DNA of 64,000 nt from Notolepis coatsorum (taxonomy: Eukaryota > Chordata > Actinopteri > Aulopiformes > Paralepididae): positions 120,077,005 to 120,141,004 of the forward strand of contig OZ020588.1 in assembly GCA_963971535.1 (NCBI GenBank). Direction: 5' to 3'. How positions within the stretch are numbered: the first letter of the stretch is position 1; every line of letters starts with the position of its first letter. The notes beneath the pieces were generated by a model. The model searched no databases. It was not told the DNA's origin and saw nothing but the letters and a program-made list of their open reading frames with translations. The translations under genes were made by a program, and so were the position numbers. Below are positions 34,664 to 44,953 of this stretch, piece by piece.

Positions 34664-35039
34664 ACCTCCATTTCAGCATTGGTGAAATTCCTACGTCGTT
34701 GCTTAGAGGCAGGTGCGCCTCTTCCTACCGTGTCAGAACGGCGCTTTGACATTTCAGCGAGGGTTTGCACACTGCCCATTGACTGCTTTATAAGGACTGT
34801 CGGGGGCGTGGTTTGTATGCAAATGAGCTGAACGGGAACGCGCTTTGGAGTTTACGACAGAATGCCATTCTCCAAGCAGATATCAGATCATATCATTTCT
34901 GCGACCGTTTCAGCCACTTAAGACATATCTCCAGCACGTTCAGGACTCAGAGTGTACTTGTCATAGATTATGTCTCAGTGGTTCCAAGATAAGTCTTCCA
35001 GAATATATCTTTGAAAAATTTTCGGGAATGAGACCCACT

Positions 35040-35859
35040 GTTTCCCACTTCATATTCAGATACAGAAATAGGACACTCCCCTTGCTCTCTTCCAATTTGT
35101 CCAGTCACCTCAAATGGGAGTGACCTTCCACACATATTTAACCTCAACTCTCTGAAGTCAACAGGGCTTTTTGAACCCGTCGGCGGAGAACAAAGGGATT
35201 TAGAATGTCTCATAAATGCTCTGGAAGTCGCGCTTTTCAGAAATCTGTAAAAATAGAAAAATTACAATTTCGAGTGCTTTGACATGTAATCTATATGTCT
35301 CCATACTTGCTAAACGTAATACGACTTGTAAATACGTTTAATTCTTGCTAGATGGATGATTGTAATTATCTCCGTTTGCGAGGAGAACTACACCAAGTCA
35401 CGAAACGCACATACACGCACACACACACAAGAGCGGCGTGTGCGCTGTGAATAGGTGTTACACCCCGCAGAGGTGAGAGGTATCAGAGACTCACTACCCC
35501 AATCCAAATTCTAAACAACAGATCGGCATCGGCTTTTCATAATATGTATGAATTATCTCTTGCAATAATATCCACGGGACTCGACTTTTGCAGTCGTTGT
35601 GTATGTGTGTGCACTGAGCTGCTTCGCAGAATAATGTGGTGTGTGTATGTGTGTGTGTGCGCTGAGACGCAGCGTGGACCAGCTCTGTAACAACTCATGT
35701 CGAGTCTGCTTCTATGTGCGACAGAAACTCTGCAGCAGCGGTTCCAATAGTCTAACATGCTTTTCATCCTCGCCAGTCCTGTATACCCACGTCGCGCTAA
35801 AACTATTAACTACTGTATTAACATATTTATATATAAATATATATATTTAAATAAAACAT
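35040..35859. other. no gene; CA/GT microsatellites
   Basis: Dinucleotide runs near 35408-35430 and 35597-35662. No supported coding. Confidence 0.6.
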
Positions 35860-36084
35860 ATTTATACTCTAGACAGTATTTTTATATGAATGTGTGAATG
35901 AAAAAGTAAAACGTTCCTACACCCTGAACAATAGCTAATCGATGTTGAAGGCCATAGTAATGTCAATTTAGCAATACAATTTAAAAGGTTATAGCCCTGC
36001 AAAGTAGGTGAACATCTCCATAGACAAATAGAGCTGGCAGTGATCAAACATTGATGGATATAAGCGTGGCAGAGAAAGGGTTAA
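35860..36084 (+). mobile_element. TTAA-type relic, third family, 3' part
   Basis: Ends gtggcagagaaagggTTAA (TTAA 36081-36084) and matches the inverse of 13374-13620, as well as 50230-50440. The other end was not found. Confidence 0.55.
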
Positions 36085-36321
36085 CTGGCTGCCCTGGAGA
36101 TTCTATTGTTAAACATTGTTGGCCCTCATTAAACAACCATCATAATGGTGAATTAACTATTAAAAACACAACTATTTGCTATGACTAATGGCAATACTTT
36201 TGCCAAGCCAGCTATGAGATTGTTGCATACATCTACTGTCAGTTTATTGTGCCAGAAAAACCTTATGGCCCCTACTAAAGCATCTTTTGTGAAAGGTTTC
36301 GCGTCTCTGCGAATGTAGTCC

Positions 36322-37735
36322 TTAACACTTTGGGAGCCAGCCGTGTTTTCCTTTTTACCCCCTTGAATGCCACCATCCACTCCCAATGTTAACTTAATAT
36401 TGCCTAATCTATGTTTTAAATTATGGCTATGTGTCTAATCTGCCTGTCGCTATTTTCCAGTCAACATTGTCAAGGCAGATTGTTTTTTTATCGCTTCATT
36501 TCCGTTTGATAGCATTTTGAAAATCACTCGTTTTCGCGGAAAAAACAACCCTATGATGATGATCGTCTTTTACTGGAATATTCCAGAACGTTGTCATTTG
36601 TCGGCCTATTTATGAATCGTTTTCAAATAAACGCTAGATGATGGATAGTATATGTGTGCGCACGTGGCGGCTACGTGGCGTAGTGGGCAAGGCGCTCGCC
36701 ACGAAATCTGGAGACGCTGGGCTCGCCTGTTCGAGCCCAGCGCTCCACATTTGCTTTCAGTTTAGCTGGTCGTCCGTACTAATACACATTGGCCGTATTA
36801 GGGGGTGGGAAACTGATGGGTGGGGATCGGGCGTTGTGGACAGCAACTCCTACAGGTCGGTTGGTGCGCCTGCGCAGTAGAATCAGGAAGTGTCGGGGGC
36901 AGCGTGAGCCTCCCACGCGTTACTCCTCGCCACTGAGAGATCGAGCTGCGCAGGTGAAAAGATGCGACTGCTGTTACCTCAAGTACCGGAGGGGACTTGT
37001 GCTATGTATGACTTAGTCCACATTGCAGCCGGCTTGTGGGAGGCAAGAAACAGCGTTCGTGACAGGGGAGGGTTGAATTGGATGCTACGAAATTGGGATG
37101 GGAGAAAATATAGAAAATGGGAGAAAAAAGTGGATAAAAAAAAATGTGTGCGCACGCACGCTCGTGCCGTGCGCTGATAATTGCTGCTCTTATTTCCTGA
37201 TGGCTTTTACAGTCAAAACAGCTATATCACATATAGGGGAAACACTTATATATCCGTAAAAACGAGTGATTATCCTAAGACTGATAACATAGATTCCTTA
37301 CCTGAGGTCAGATGGTATCCAAATGGTTTATTCCAATTTCCGATCGCCATTCGAAAAAATCGATAATTGTATTGATCCACCGTGTGTACAGTAGAACACA
37401 TATTCGCGTGGCACCAAGGTTCCAGAATGAACTCTGGTAGACCCCGGTTACATCAGTGAGAAGTAAAATGTGGAGTCAGAAATTCGTTCTCCCATTCACT
37501 TTCATTGAGTCCAATCCAAAAGGGTGATTTACCATCTGGCAGACGATAGGGGGCGCTTTTTTCACATCTGAGCGCCGGCGGTGCCTGGATCTCCAACGGT
37601 AAGCTCGCTTGATGCAATATGATTTCAGAACGCTAATAAAAAAAAATTAAAAAAAAAACAGAATACTCGTGACGTGGCATTCAACGGTCGGGGGGTAAAC
37701 CCGAGAAATCTCTGGCGTGGGATCCAAAGTGTTAA
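36322..37735 (-). mobile_element. TTAA-flanked piggyBac-like relic, first family, holding a SINE
   Basis: TTAA at 36322-36325 and 37732-37735. It has the 49-nt exon at 37302-37350 (minus; MAIGNWNKPFGYHLTS) with a GTAAGG donor. A SINE (36665-37143) is inserted in it. It is itself inserted in a transposase-like coding fragment. Confidence 0.85.
36665..37143 (+). mobile_element. tRNA-derived SINE
   Basis: Box A (gtggcgtagtgggcaagg) and box B (gttcgagcccagc) of the Pol III promoter are intact in its first 80 bases. It is flanked by a 13-bp duplication atgtgtgcgcacg (36652-36664 and 37144-37156) and has an A-rich 3' end. Confidence 0.93.
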
Positions 37736-37780
37736 GCATGTTGAATGTACAAGTCCGGTAACCCCCCCCCTGACACCTAT

Positions 37781-38249
37781 AAAAAACAAGGTGCCCAAAA
37801 TACCCTTCAGAAACTAATCCACACATAATGTGCTTATGTTGGAGGTGTTCTACCTATGGAGCCAGCTGCTCAGGCCCCCGTCGAGCCCCATTAGGTATGC
37901 GAGCGCGTGCGTCATCCTAGGTGTGAGCATGTGTGTACATATTTATATGTCTGTATGTGTATACACACATTGTCCTATTGGGGCCAGAATTATACACTGT
38001 TCACATCGTCTGTACATCATAAGTATAGGGCAACGAATTTGCTGGAGATTGGTGAGTCACTTAGCTTGGTAAATGGTGTCCAGTGGCGTCCTCTCAATGC
38101 TAGGCAGATGATGCTACACATAGATGATCACACAGTAGACATTACAGTAGCCTCTATATATATATTGTCCTGTTGGGAGTTAATATGATACATTGTTCAC
38201 ATCACCTGCATATCATAAGCAGCACGTACACATCGATACATCTCTCTTT
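37781..38249. other. no gene or named repeat seen
   Basis: Contains two related segments (near 37965-38075 and 38160-38225, sharing ttgtcctgttgg-like and tacattgttcacatc-like pieces), suggesting an old duplication. It lies directly downstream of L1 ORF1 and may be L1 inter-ORF sequence, but I cannot show that. Confidence 0.4.
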
Positions 38250-40008
38250 CTATGTGGTCTCACCCGCTGCTGCGTGCACAATGTTCTTTCTGACGTAGCT
38301 CATTGCTTCACCTGCATCGATGAACTCTTTTTCTTTTTCCCTGTGCGTGATGCGAAGTCGGGCTGGAAAAAGAATGCTGTATCGGATGCCTTCACGGCCG
38401 CGTAATAGCTTCCTCACCTCTGTAAACGCAGCCCTGGCCTTCGCGACGCCCGTGGCATAGTCGGGGAAGATTGCAATAGACATTCCGTTGACCTGTAATG
38501 GAGCCTGAGCGCGCGCCCGTCTCAGCACCTCGACACAGTCCTGGTAATAGTGGAGTTTAGCCACGATAGCACGGGGCTTCCCGTCTGTCCTCTTCGGCCC
38601 CAGTGCTCTGTGCGAGCGGTCTACCAGCACTTCATCATCCATTTGCAGCACGCCTTTCAGTAGCCTTGAGACCGATGCAGTGGAACTTGAGCCATCCGTC
38701 TCAGCCACTCCGAGTATCCTCACGTTACACCTCCTCATTCTTCCTTCCATGTCATCACACTTTCCCCTGAGACCGGTCACCTCCGTCTTTAGGTCTTCGA
38801 CTGTGGCTTGTAGCGTTACCACCTCGTCCGACCACCTCGAGGGACCACCCTCCACGTCTTTAACCGCAACCTCCATTTTGTTCATGTCCACACGCAGTGT
38901 CGCTACACAGCTTCGCATTTCCTCCTTCATCGCTTTCAGATCATTTCTGATAAGGTCGAACTCTTTGGAAAGTGCACCTTTCAATTCCGATTGTATTATC
39001 TCTCCGATTTCGGATTTCAGCGCGAGGAGAATCTCCGCCTTTAACACTTTCTATGCCACTCACGAGTTTTCTCTGAATTATTAATATCTCGTTGAAAGCC
39101 ACTCACGAAAAGCGCCCCCTATCGTCTCCCAGATGACATAAGGGATTTTGGAATGGACTCAATGAAAATGGATGGGGAAAAAAATCCTGTACTCCACATT
39201 TTCGAGTCCACTGATGCAGCCGGGGTTATCACAGTTCATTCTGGAGCCTCTGAGACCCGCGGAATCATGTACTGCACTGTACACACGTTGGATCCATACA
39301 CTTATCGATTTTTTCGAATGGTGATCAGGAATTGGAATATACCAGTTGGATACCATCTGATGTCAGGTAAGGCATCTATGTTATCAGTGTTAGGATAATC
39401 AGACTCATTTTGATGAAGATATAAGCTGTTTTGTGAAATGGGCTCTTTCGGTTTCACTGTAAAAATCCAAGAGGAAATGAACACAGCGATTATCCGTGCG
39501 CGGCTCGAATGTGCCTGCGTGCACGTATAATATTGATCATCTAGCGTTTATTTGAAAACAATTCATAAATAGGCCGACAAATATCAACGTTCTGGAATAT
39601 TCCAGTAAAAGACGATTATCATAGAATGGTCCAGAATGGACTGTTTTTTTTTACCTCAAAACGGGTGCTTTTCAAAATGCTCTCAAACGGAAATGAAGCG
39701 ATAAAAAACCAATCTGCCTTGACAGCACTGACTGGAAAAGGATTCTTTGATAAGCGACGGGCAGATTAGACACATAGCCATAATTTAAAACATAGATTAG
39801 GCCATATTAAGCGTAACATTGGCGCCGATGGTGGCATTGAAGCGCTAACTCTGGCGCCACCTCGTGGCACTGAAAGTGTTAAGGCTGTGGTATCCACGCC
39901 GGCCATCTTTGACGGTGTGGACGGTGGTGGCCCAGAAGTGGAATTCGAGGCTTTTTCAGGCCTACTTGTAATCGGGACGAATCCATGTTTGCGTAGGCTT
40001 GATGCCAT
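38250..40008 (-). pseudogene. L1 ORF1 protein, interrupted by a TTAA relic
   Basis: Nucleic-acid-binding ORF1 protein of an L1 element. The start is MASSLRKHGFVPITSRP (ATG at 40008). The frame stops at the TTAA insertion (39041-39882) and resumes as LKAEILLALKSEIGEIIQSE, a coiled-coil region (EFDLIRNDLKAMKEEMRS, LQATVEDLKTEVTGLRGK). The RRM-like part follows (MRRCNVRILGVAE, DGKPRAIVAKLHYYQD) and then the C-terminal domain (GIRYSILFPARLRITHREKE). Without the insertion the frame would be open from end to end, so the L1 copy was young when the relic's ancestor landed. ORF2 is not found nearby. The region just upstream (40009 to about 40140) may be its 5' UTR. Confidence 0.88.
39041..39882 (+). 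mobile_element. TTAA-flanked piggyBac-like relic inside L1 ORF1
   Basis: TTAA at 39041-39044 and 39879-39882, ends TTAACACTTTCTATGCCAC and GTGGCACTGAAAGTGTTAA. It contains the 49-nt exon at 39318-39366, reading MVIRNWNIPVGYHLMS, with a GTAAGG donor. 842 bp. The target was the TTAA overlapping the Leu-Lys codons of L1 ORF1. Confidence 0.92.
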
Positions 40009-40603
40009 CTGTCCGTGTAAAAAATCACCAACGGTTTGAACAAATGTACCCTGAGTAAGACTCGCTAAGTTTTGTAAATCTGTAAGCTTATTAAATTAAG
40101 ATAAAATAACAAAGTAGAGGTTCGACGGGAGCGAGAACAAAAAGCCTATTACTCCATTGCTCGCCTAGCCACGCCCCTAATGAAGTTAGATTTGACACGT
40201 TTTAATATATACACTTGTGACTGCTGAATTGACACGTTTAACTTATTCATTCTTTAATTCAGCAACATTAATTCATACAGTCTGTAGACATACTGTAGGA
40301 CGTTGTAGCATCCTATGAATGAAGTCACCAGCTGTAATCGAACTGAATGTAACTCAAGCTTTGTCCAGCGCGGAGCTCCTCCAATGAATGAACAAAAAGC
40401 CGGCGCGTCGGGCCGTTGTCACCAGCTGTATTCGAGCGCCCCCGCTGGTCATTGTTACCGTTAACGATGCCCAAACGGTCCCCAAACAGTGGTTCCAGGA
40501 AAAAATTTTGGCTTCATCTGTACAGCATATACAGTAAACCACACAACATTTTAAATAACCTAAGAACAAAATAAAAAAATATGTAATAACATTTGAACAT
40601 GTT
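40009..40603. other. no gene or named repeat seen
   Basis: The left part may be the 5' UTR of the L1. No other supported feature. Confidence 0.4.
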
Positions 40604-40787
40604 AAATCACACAGTGCTCCTTTTTTTTTTTAAAGGGTATAAGCTGGAACCAAAAATAAAACTGGCAAAAAAATAAGTATGTCCGCTTTCTCTGGGAGGA
40701 TTCTTGAATCTTTCTGGGCTAATGGTGTCTCCAGCCATGGAGAACACCCTCTCAGACGGGGTGGAAGACGCCTGAACACATAGCTAG

Positions 40788-41884
40788 TGTTCTGAAGGGC
40801 CAGATTAACACTGAGAATCTACGTTTATTATTTTGTATAACTTGTATATTATTTATATATATAAGCTATATACCTTTAAGCTTCCGTTTGAATCATAGTA
40901 TTATTCGCTCGCCTCATTGGACACCGCCCTTGACATTGGCGGCGCCAGCCGTCGCGCCCCCCAGACAAGTTCAAAGACGTGTCCGGGCAAGTTCAGACAT
41001 GCCCTTAGCCTTAGCATTGATTCCGGACAAGTAATTCGGTTGCGCTCTAGAAATCATTCTGAGTATATATATTGTAGAAGGCGCAGCAGCCGTAGTGTGA
41101 ACCTAATCTAATGTGCAGCTGTGTGTGAACTTAACGTAACGAGTATCAGAACACGAGGTGAAGTGTGAAGTAACCTAACAGCAGAACGAGTGGACATGTG
41201 AGCAGTGGAAGCCTACCCGCGGTGTATCGTTACGGATAGCTAGTAGCTACTTAGATACGACCCTAATATTGTAGAACCATTGTTGGTGTATTATAGTGAC
41301 TTGTGTAAGCGAAGTAACGTGGAGAAGAGCATAGTTAAGACCATTGGCGTTTGGATCTAACTACACCTGAAGACCTTCATCGGGCTAGCTTCTAGGACCA
41401 ACGAAGCTAGCTAGCTATCATCACTGCCGTCGGGCTTTGGATTACAAGGACTGGATCCGTACGAGAACCCCTTTTCTTCAGTGACCGCAGGAGTATCCGA
41501 CTATTCTTCAATTCCTCTGGAGCTTACCACTCCGTGGGGGAAATCATTGTCTCCAGCTATCCCCCTCGCTTTGCCCTGTATCGCCTTCTCTCACTCCATG
41601 CAGAGCTCCGGTCGAGTATTCTTAACCTAGGAATTATTCATTCCCCCTGACTTTGATACTCTGACATTCTACTATCATTCACTATTAAAAGAGCAACGTA
41701 CTAATTCAGTTGTATATTGATATTGCTATTAAAATACTGTAAACGTGATCTCTTGTCCCCGTGCCGTCTATTGAGTGTCTGCCATATTTAACTAACTGTA
41801 CTGTCTGGCAAGTAATAATATTTAGTAGTGGTTTAATCTAAACAATCTTTAATACAGTCCGGGTTTTGTAACCCCTCAGTTACA
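40788..41884 (+). repeat. solo LTR of a retroviral-type element (fossil)
   Basis: A 1.1-kb sequence with TG...CA ends (TGTTCTGAAGG and CCCCTCAGTTACA), flanked by gctag (40783-40787) and gatag (41885-41889), a near-perfect 5-bp duplication. A TATA-like tatatatatt lies near 41065 and an attaaa near 41685. Its insertion separates TYL from CVQ of the hAT transposase. No internal region is present, so it is a solo LTR left by recombination. Family not identified. Confidence 0.7.
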
Positions 41885-42475
41885 GATAGGTTTGGGCCAG
41901 ATTTGACAGCAGGGGCAGTGTCTCTCTTTTGCCACTACCAGAGAGCAGCGTCACCTGATATGGGGATGGAAGGCAGGCATTTGTACAGCTGGACTTCTTT
42001 ATCCACTCTCTCTGTGATGGACAGGGTGTGCTGTTGTACTGTTGTCTGCAGCTCTCTGTCCTCCTCTGCAAATAGTTCCGCCAAGGCTGTCTTGTATTGC
42101 TTTACGGGTGGAGTCTGAAATTAAATGGACCATAACCAAATGATTTAGTTTGAAGTTTAATATTTGAATCTATGATCATCACAATGAGCTAAGCTTACAT
42201 AGTCGTCTTCTTCTTTCTTCTTCTCCTCCTCTTCTTCCTCTGTCTGTCTGTGTCTCTTGCTCTGATAGCTTGATAAGAAATTCACCATTTAAGTACCACA
42301 GAGCCAGAGCCCAGAGGAAAGGTACCACAATAGAAATGTGCTACAATCAAAGGGATTGTCAAATTCAAATACCTCTTCTAATAATAATAATAAATTGGAT
42401 TTTAAGAGAGAAGTTCCTTTCTCAGACTCAATGACACTGTACAAGGAAAGGGTGAAAAAAAATATATGTGTATAG

Positions 42476-44790
42476 CAGTGGAGGTTTCTCTATGACAACA
42501 CGTGAAACACAAATTCACTCATCATTCATAATTATTATTAATTTACATATACCTACCTATATATATATTAAAAAAAACTATATGTATATAATTTTTTTTA
42601 ATTATTATTATTATTATTTTTTTATTATAAATGTTTTCCTCTGTAAAAAAAATGCCAGTTAATTTTTTTCTTCTTCAAAAATGGCCAAAATTGACCGCTC
42701 TGAGCAGGCCTGCACTGCAGTAATTATTCGTGCAGAATATCTGCACAGGTTGACCAGGGTTAAATAAATAATAAATAACAGCCAATCAAAATAGGCTATT
42801 AATGTCATCTAAGCACGGTCTGTGCAGTTAAACTCTTGCCATTGAATGGAGGATTGATTGATTGACAGCCCTTGACATCCAATAATACACAGCGGTTGAA
42901 TGATTGGCAGCCTTGCAAATCCAATCAGAGATTGCTGCATCGCACAGTCAAAACGGGTCCAGCTGCAGGTTCGGAGGTTAGGTTTAGCTCGGGCCAATCT
43001 CAAGTTTCTCAAGTTTCTTTATTAGTTGTCATACAGAAGTACAGAATACTTTTATACAAAATGTAACAGAAAGAAGCATTTTGTATAAAAGTATGCTGGA
43101 CCCGTTTTGACTGTGTGAAACATAGCAAGCTAGTAGTTTAGTAAGCTGTGTACAGCTATAACAACACAGGCTAAATTAAACTTTGCGCCAACATTAGGAC
43201 CGAAGTATAAACCAGCAACTGAGCAACATGAAGAAGTGGACTTATGCATCTGGATCAGAAAAAAAGTTGTGGATGAAAAAGTAAGTAGGCTAGTGTTTGT
43301 AAAAGCTTGTATGCTAACAGTAGCTAGCCAGCTTAGCCTACATCACAATGATGATCACCAAGCTAACTTACTGTACACACTGTAGGGCTGGGCAATTAAT
43401 CGAAACAGAATCGCCATATCGATTCATAGACCTATGCAATCTCATTTCTAAGTTATGACGATTTTTCTTTTATTAAAAAAATTATTAATTTTTTTATTTT
43501 ATTTTTTTACTTTTTAAATTATTTTATCTGGGTTGAACATGATTTGTGGAACTCCCTCTGTTGTTGTGGTCGTGGTATTCACTGACCTTTGGGAAGTATT
43601 TTGACATGCACATGGGTATCTTAGTGGTGTAGTGTATCTTGTAGACCAGGCCCATTGCAAGTTGCTGTACTCTGTCGTCTACTCTAAGCCATCCTAGGTT
43701 GTCAAAGTGGGCATGGGTGAGGTGGGTTTTAGGAGTAAGGTCAAGCAGTAGTCTGACCAGTTTGTTTTGTGATGTTTGTAATCTTGTTTTTAGTGCCTTT
43801 GAGGTGCTTTGGTACCATGAGGTGCAAGCATAGTCGTAGTACCCTTGAATGAGTGCTCCTGTTAGAGTCTTCAAGGTATTCTTGTTTACCAGAGAGGAGA
43901 TCCGGCACAGGAATCTAGTTCGTTGGTTGACTTAGTTTTATTACATTGGATCCCATTTTGTCACAGGAAAGATTTACCTCTATAGGATGGAACCCAGGTA
44001 GGTAATTTCATCTATCCTTTTAAGATAAGATAAGATATTCCTTTATTGATCCCCTTGGGGAAATTCAGGCATCATAGCAGCATGGGGGAAGGGGGTACAG
44101 GTAGTGAAAACAACACAAGCAGTGTAAACAAATAGGTCAATATAATTGACTATCTAACTAACTGAAATATATTTTCACAGTGTCACATAAGGTGCAGTAT
44201 GCATAAGGTAGTGTTATAATTTACTATCTAACTAACTGAAATATACATTATTCATTATTCACAATATCCACATAAGGTGCAGTATGCATAAGGTAGTGTT
44301 ATTGTCCTACTTGGGTTCCTATTAGTTCTAGGTCGATGTCTGGCAGCAGTCCCTGCCCACTGTTGTGGAGCCTGATGGCCACTGGTATGAAGGACTGTCT
44401 GAGGCGGTTAGTTGAGTGTCGGGGGGGTATAAGTCTGTGGCTTCCTTGTCACCTTCACCTAATATGTTTTGATCTGGTCAGGTGCGCTGTCACCTAATAT
44501 GTTTTGATCTGATCAGGTGCGCTGTCACTTAATATGTTTTGATCTGGTCAGGTGCGCTGTCACCTAATATGATTTCATCTGGTCAGGTGCGCTGTCACCT
44601 AATATGATTTCATCTGGTCAGGTGTGCTGTCACCTAATATGTTTTCATCTGGTCAGGTCTGCTGTCACCTAATGTTAATATGTTTTCATTTGTGTCCACT
44701 GACCACTGACACACAGTGGGGGATGATTTAAAAATATAATTTAATATATAATATAATAATTTGTGCTTCACCTAAAAGCAGCCTCCACTG
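42476..44790 (+). mobile_element. long non-autonomous hAT element, copy 2
   Basis: Starts CAGTGGAGG and ends CCTCCACTG, with a perfect 8-bp duplication gtgtatag (42468-42475 and 44791-44798). Content is co-linear with copy 1 (16235-18639): fold-back with a shortened right arm, exon 1 (ATG at about 43229, MKKWTYASGSEKKLWMK, GTAAGT donor), reversed LINE RT piece (43524-43930), LINE 3' end, and the 35-bp minisatellite. It was inserted into the 3' UTR of the LINE. Confidence 0.93.
44455..44694 (+). repeat. 35-bp minisatellite in hAT copy 2
   Basis: About six full units plus a partial one, with one more unit than copy 1. Confidence 0.88.
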
Positions 44791-44953
44791 GTGTATAGTA
44801 ACAACAGGAAAAAACAAATAAGATAAAAAAGGAAGCAAGGTGCTGTCCAATTGGATGAAGTGGTTGAAATTAACAAACAAAAGCCAGAAAACAAAACAAA
44901 CAAACAACTAAACAACGGGATCTGTGGCTTAAAAGAAAAGAGTCAGGGGTGGG

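Larger units (their letters stand above)
33333..34752 (-). pseudogene. Harbinger Myb/SANT helper protein, broken by two LINE tails
   Basis: Partner protein that carries the transposase to DNA in Harbinger elements. The minus-strand start MSKRRSDTVGRGAP (ATG at 34752) leads to NFTNAEMEV. A LINE tail (34545-34663) interrupts, and then LILGVENYKGVLFSS and YRGTHKRE follow. A second tail (34385-34452) interrupts before AWAQITGEVNAVSGEGR, TATEVNKKWVDTKSACKHR. The three tryptophan/aromatic positions of the SANT helices are recognisable. A donor GTAAGA at 34042-34047 ends exon 1, and an acceptor at 33728 opens a second exon (33333-33727) with Pro-rich then heptad-like ERLAAGQDRTAASLE repeats. The splice as drawn does not keep the frame, so the exon join is uncertain. 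Confidence 0.82.
31124..35036 (+). mobile_element. PIF/Harbinger DNA transposon with both genes
   Basis: A 3.9-kb element with inverted ends GGGTCTCATTCTCGAA and the reverse complement of TTCGGGAATGAGACCC, flanked by the 3-bp duplication act (31121-31123 and 35037-35039). It carries the two genes that define this superfamily, facing each other: a spliced HARBI1-like DDE transposase (plus) and a Myb/SANT DNA-binding protein (minus). Terminal repeats, target duplication and transposase look whole. The SANT gene is broken by two LINE-tail insertions. This is the best-preserved element in the window. Confidence 0.93.
36153..37780 (-). pseudogene. transposase-like C-terminal fragment split by a TTAA relic
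   Basis: On the minus strand, TCTFNM (37736-37760 region) continues exactly across the TTAA of the inserted relic into LKDYIRRDAKPFTKDALVGA and IRFFWHNKLTVDVCNNLIAG, then LAKVLPLVIANS to a stop at 36153. The segment resembles the extreme C-terminus of DDE-type transposases in which an FW and a CN motif precede KVLP-VI, but I cannot name the family. The upstream part is not recognisable. Confidence 0.4.
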
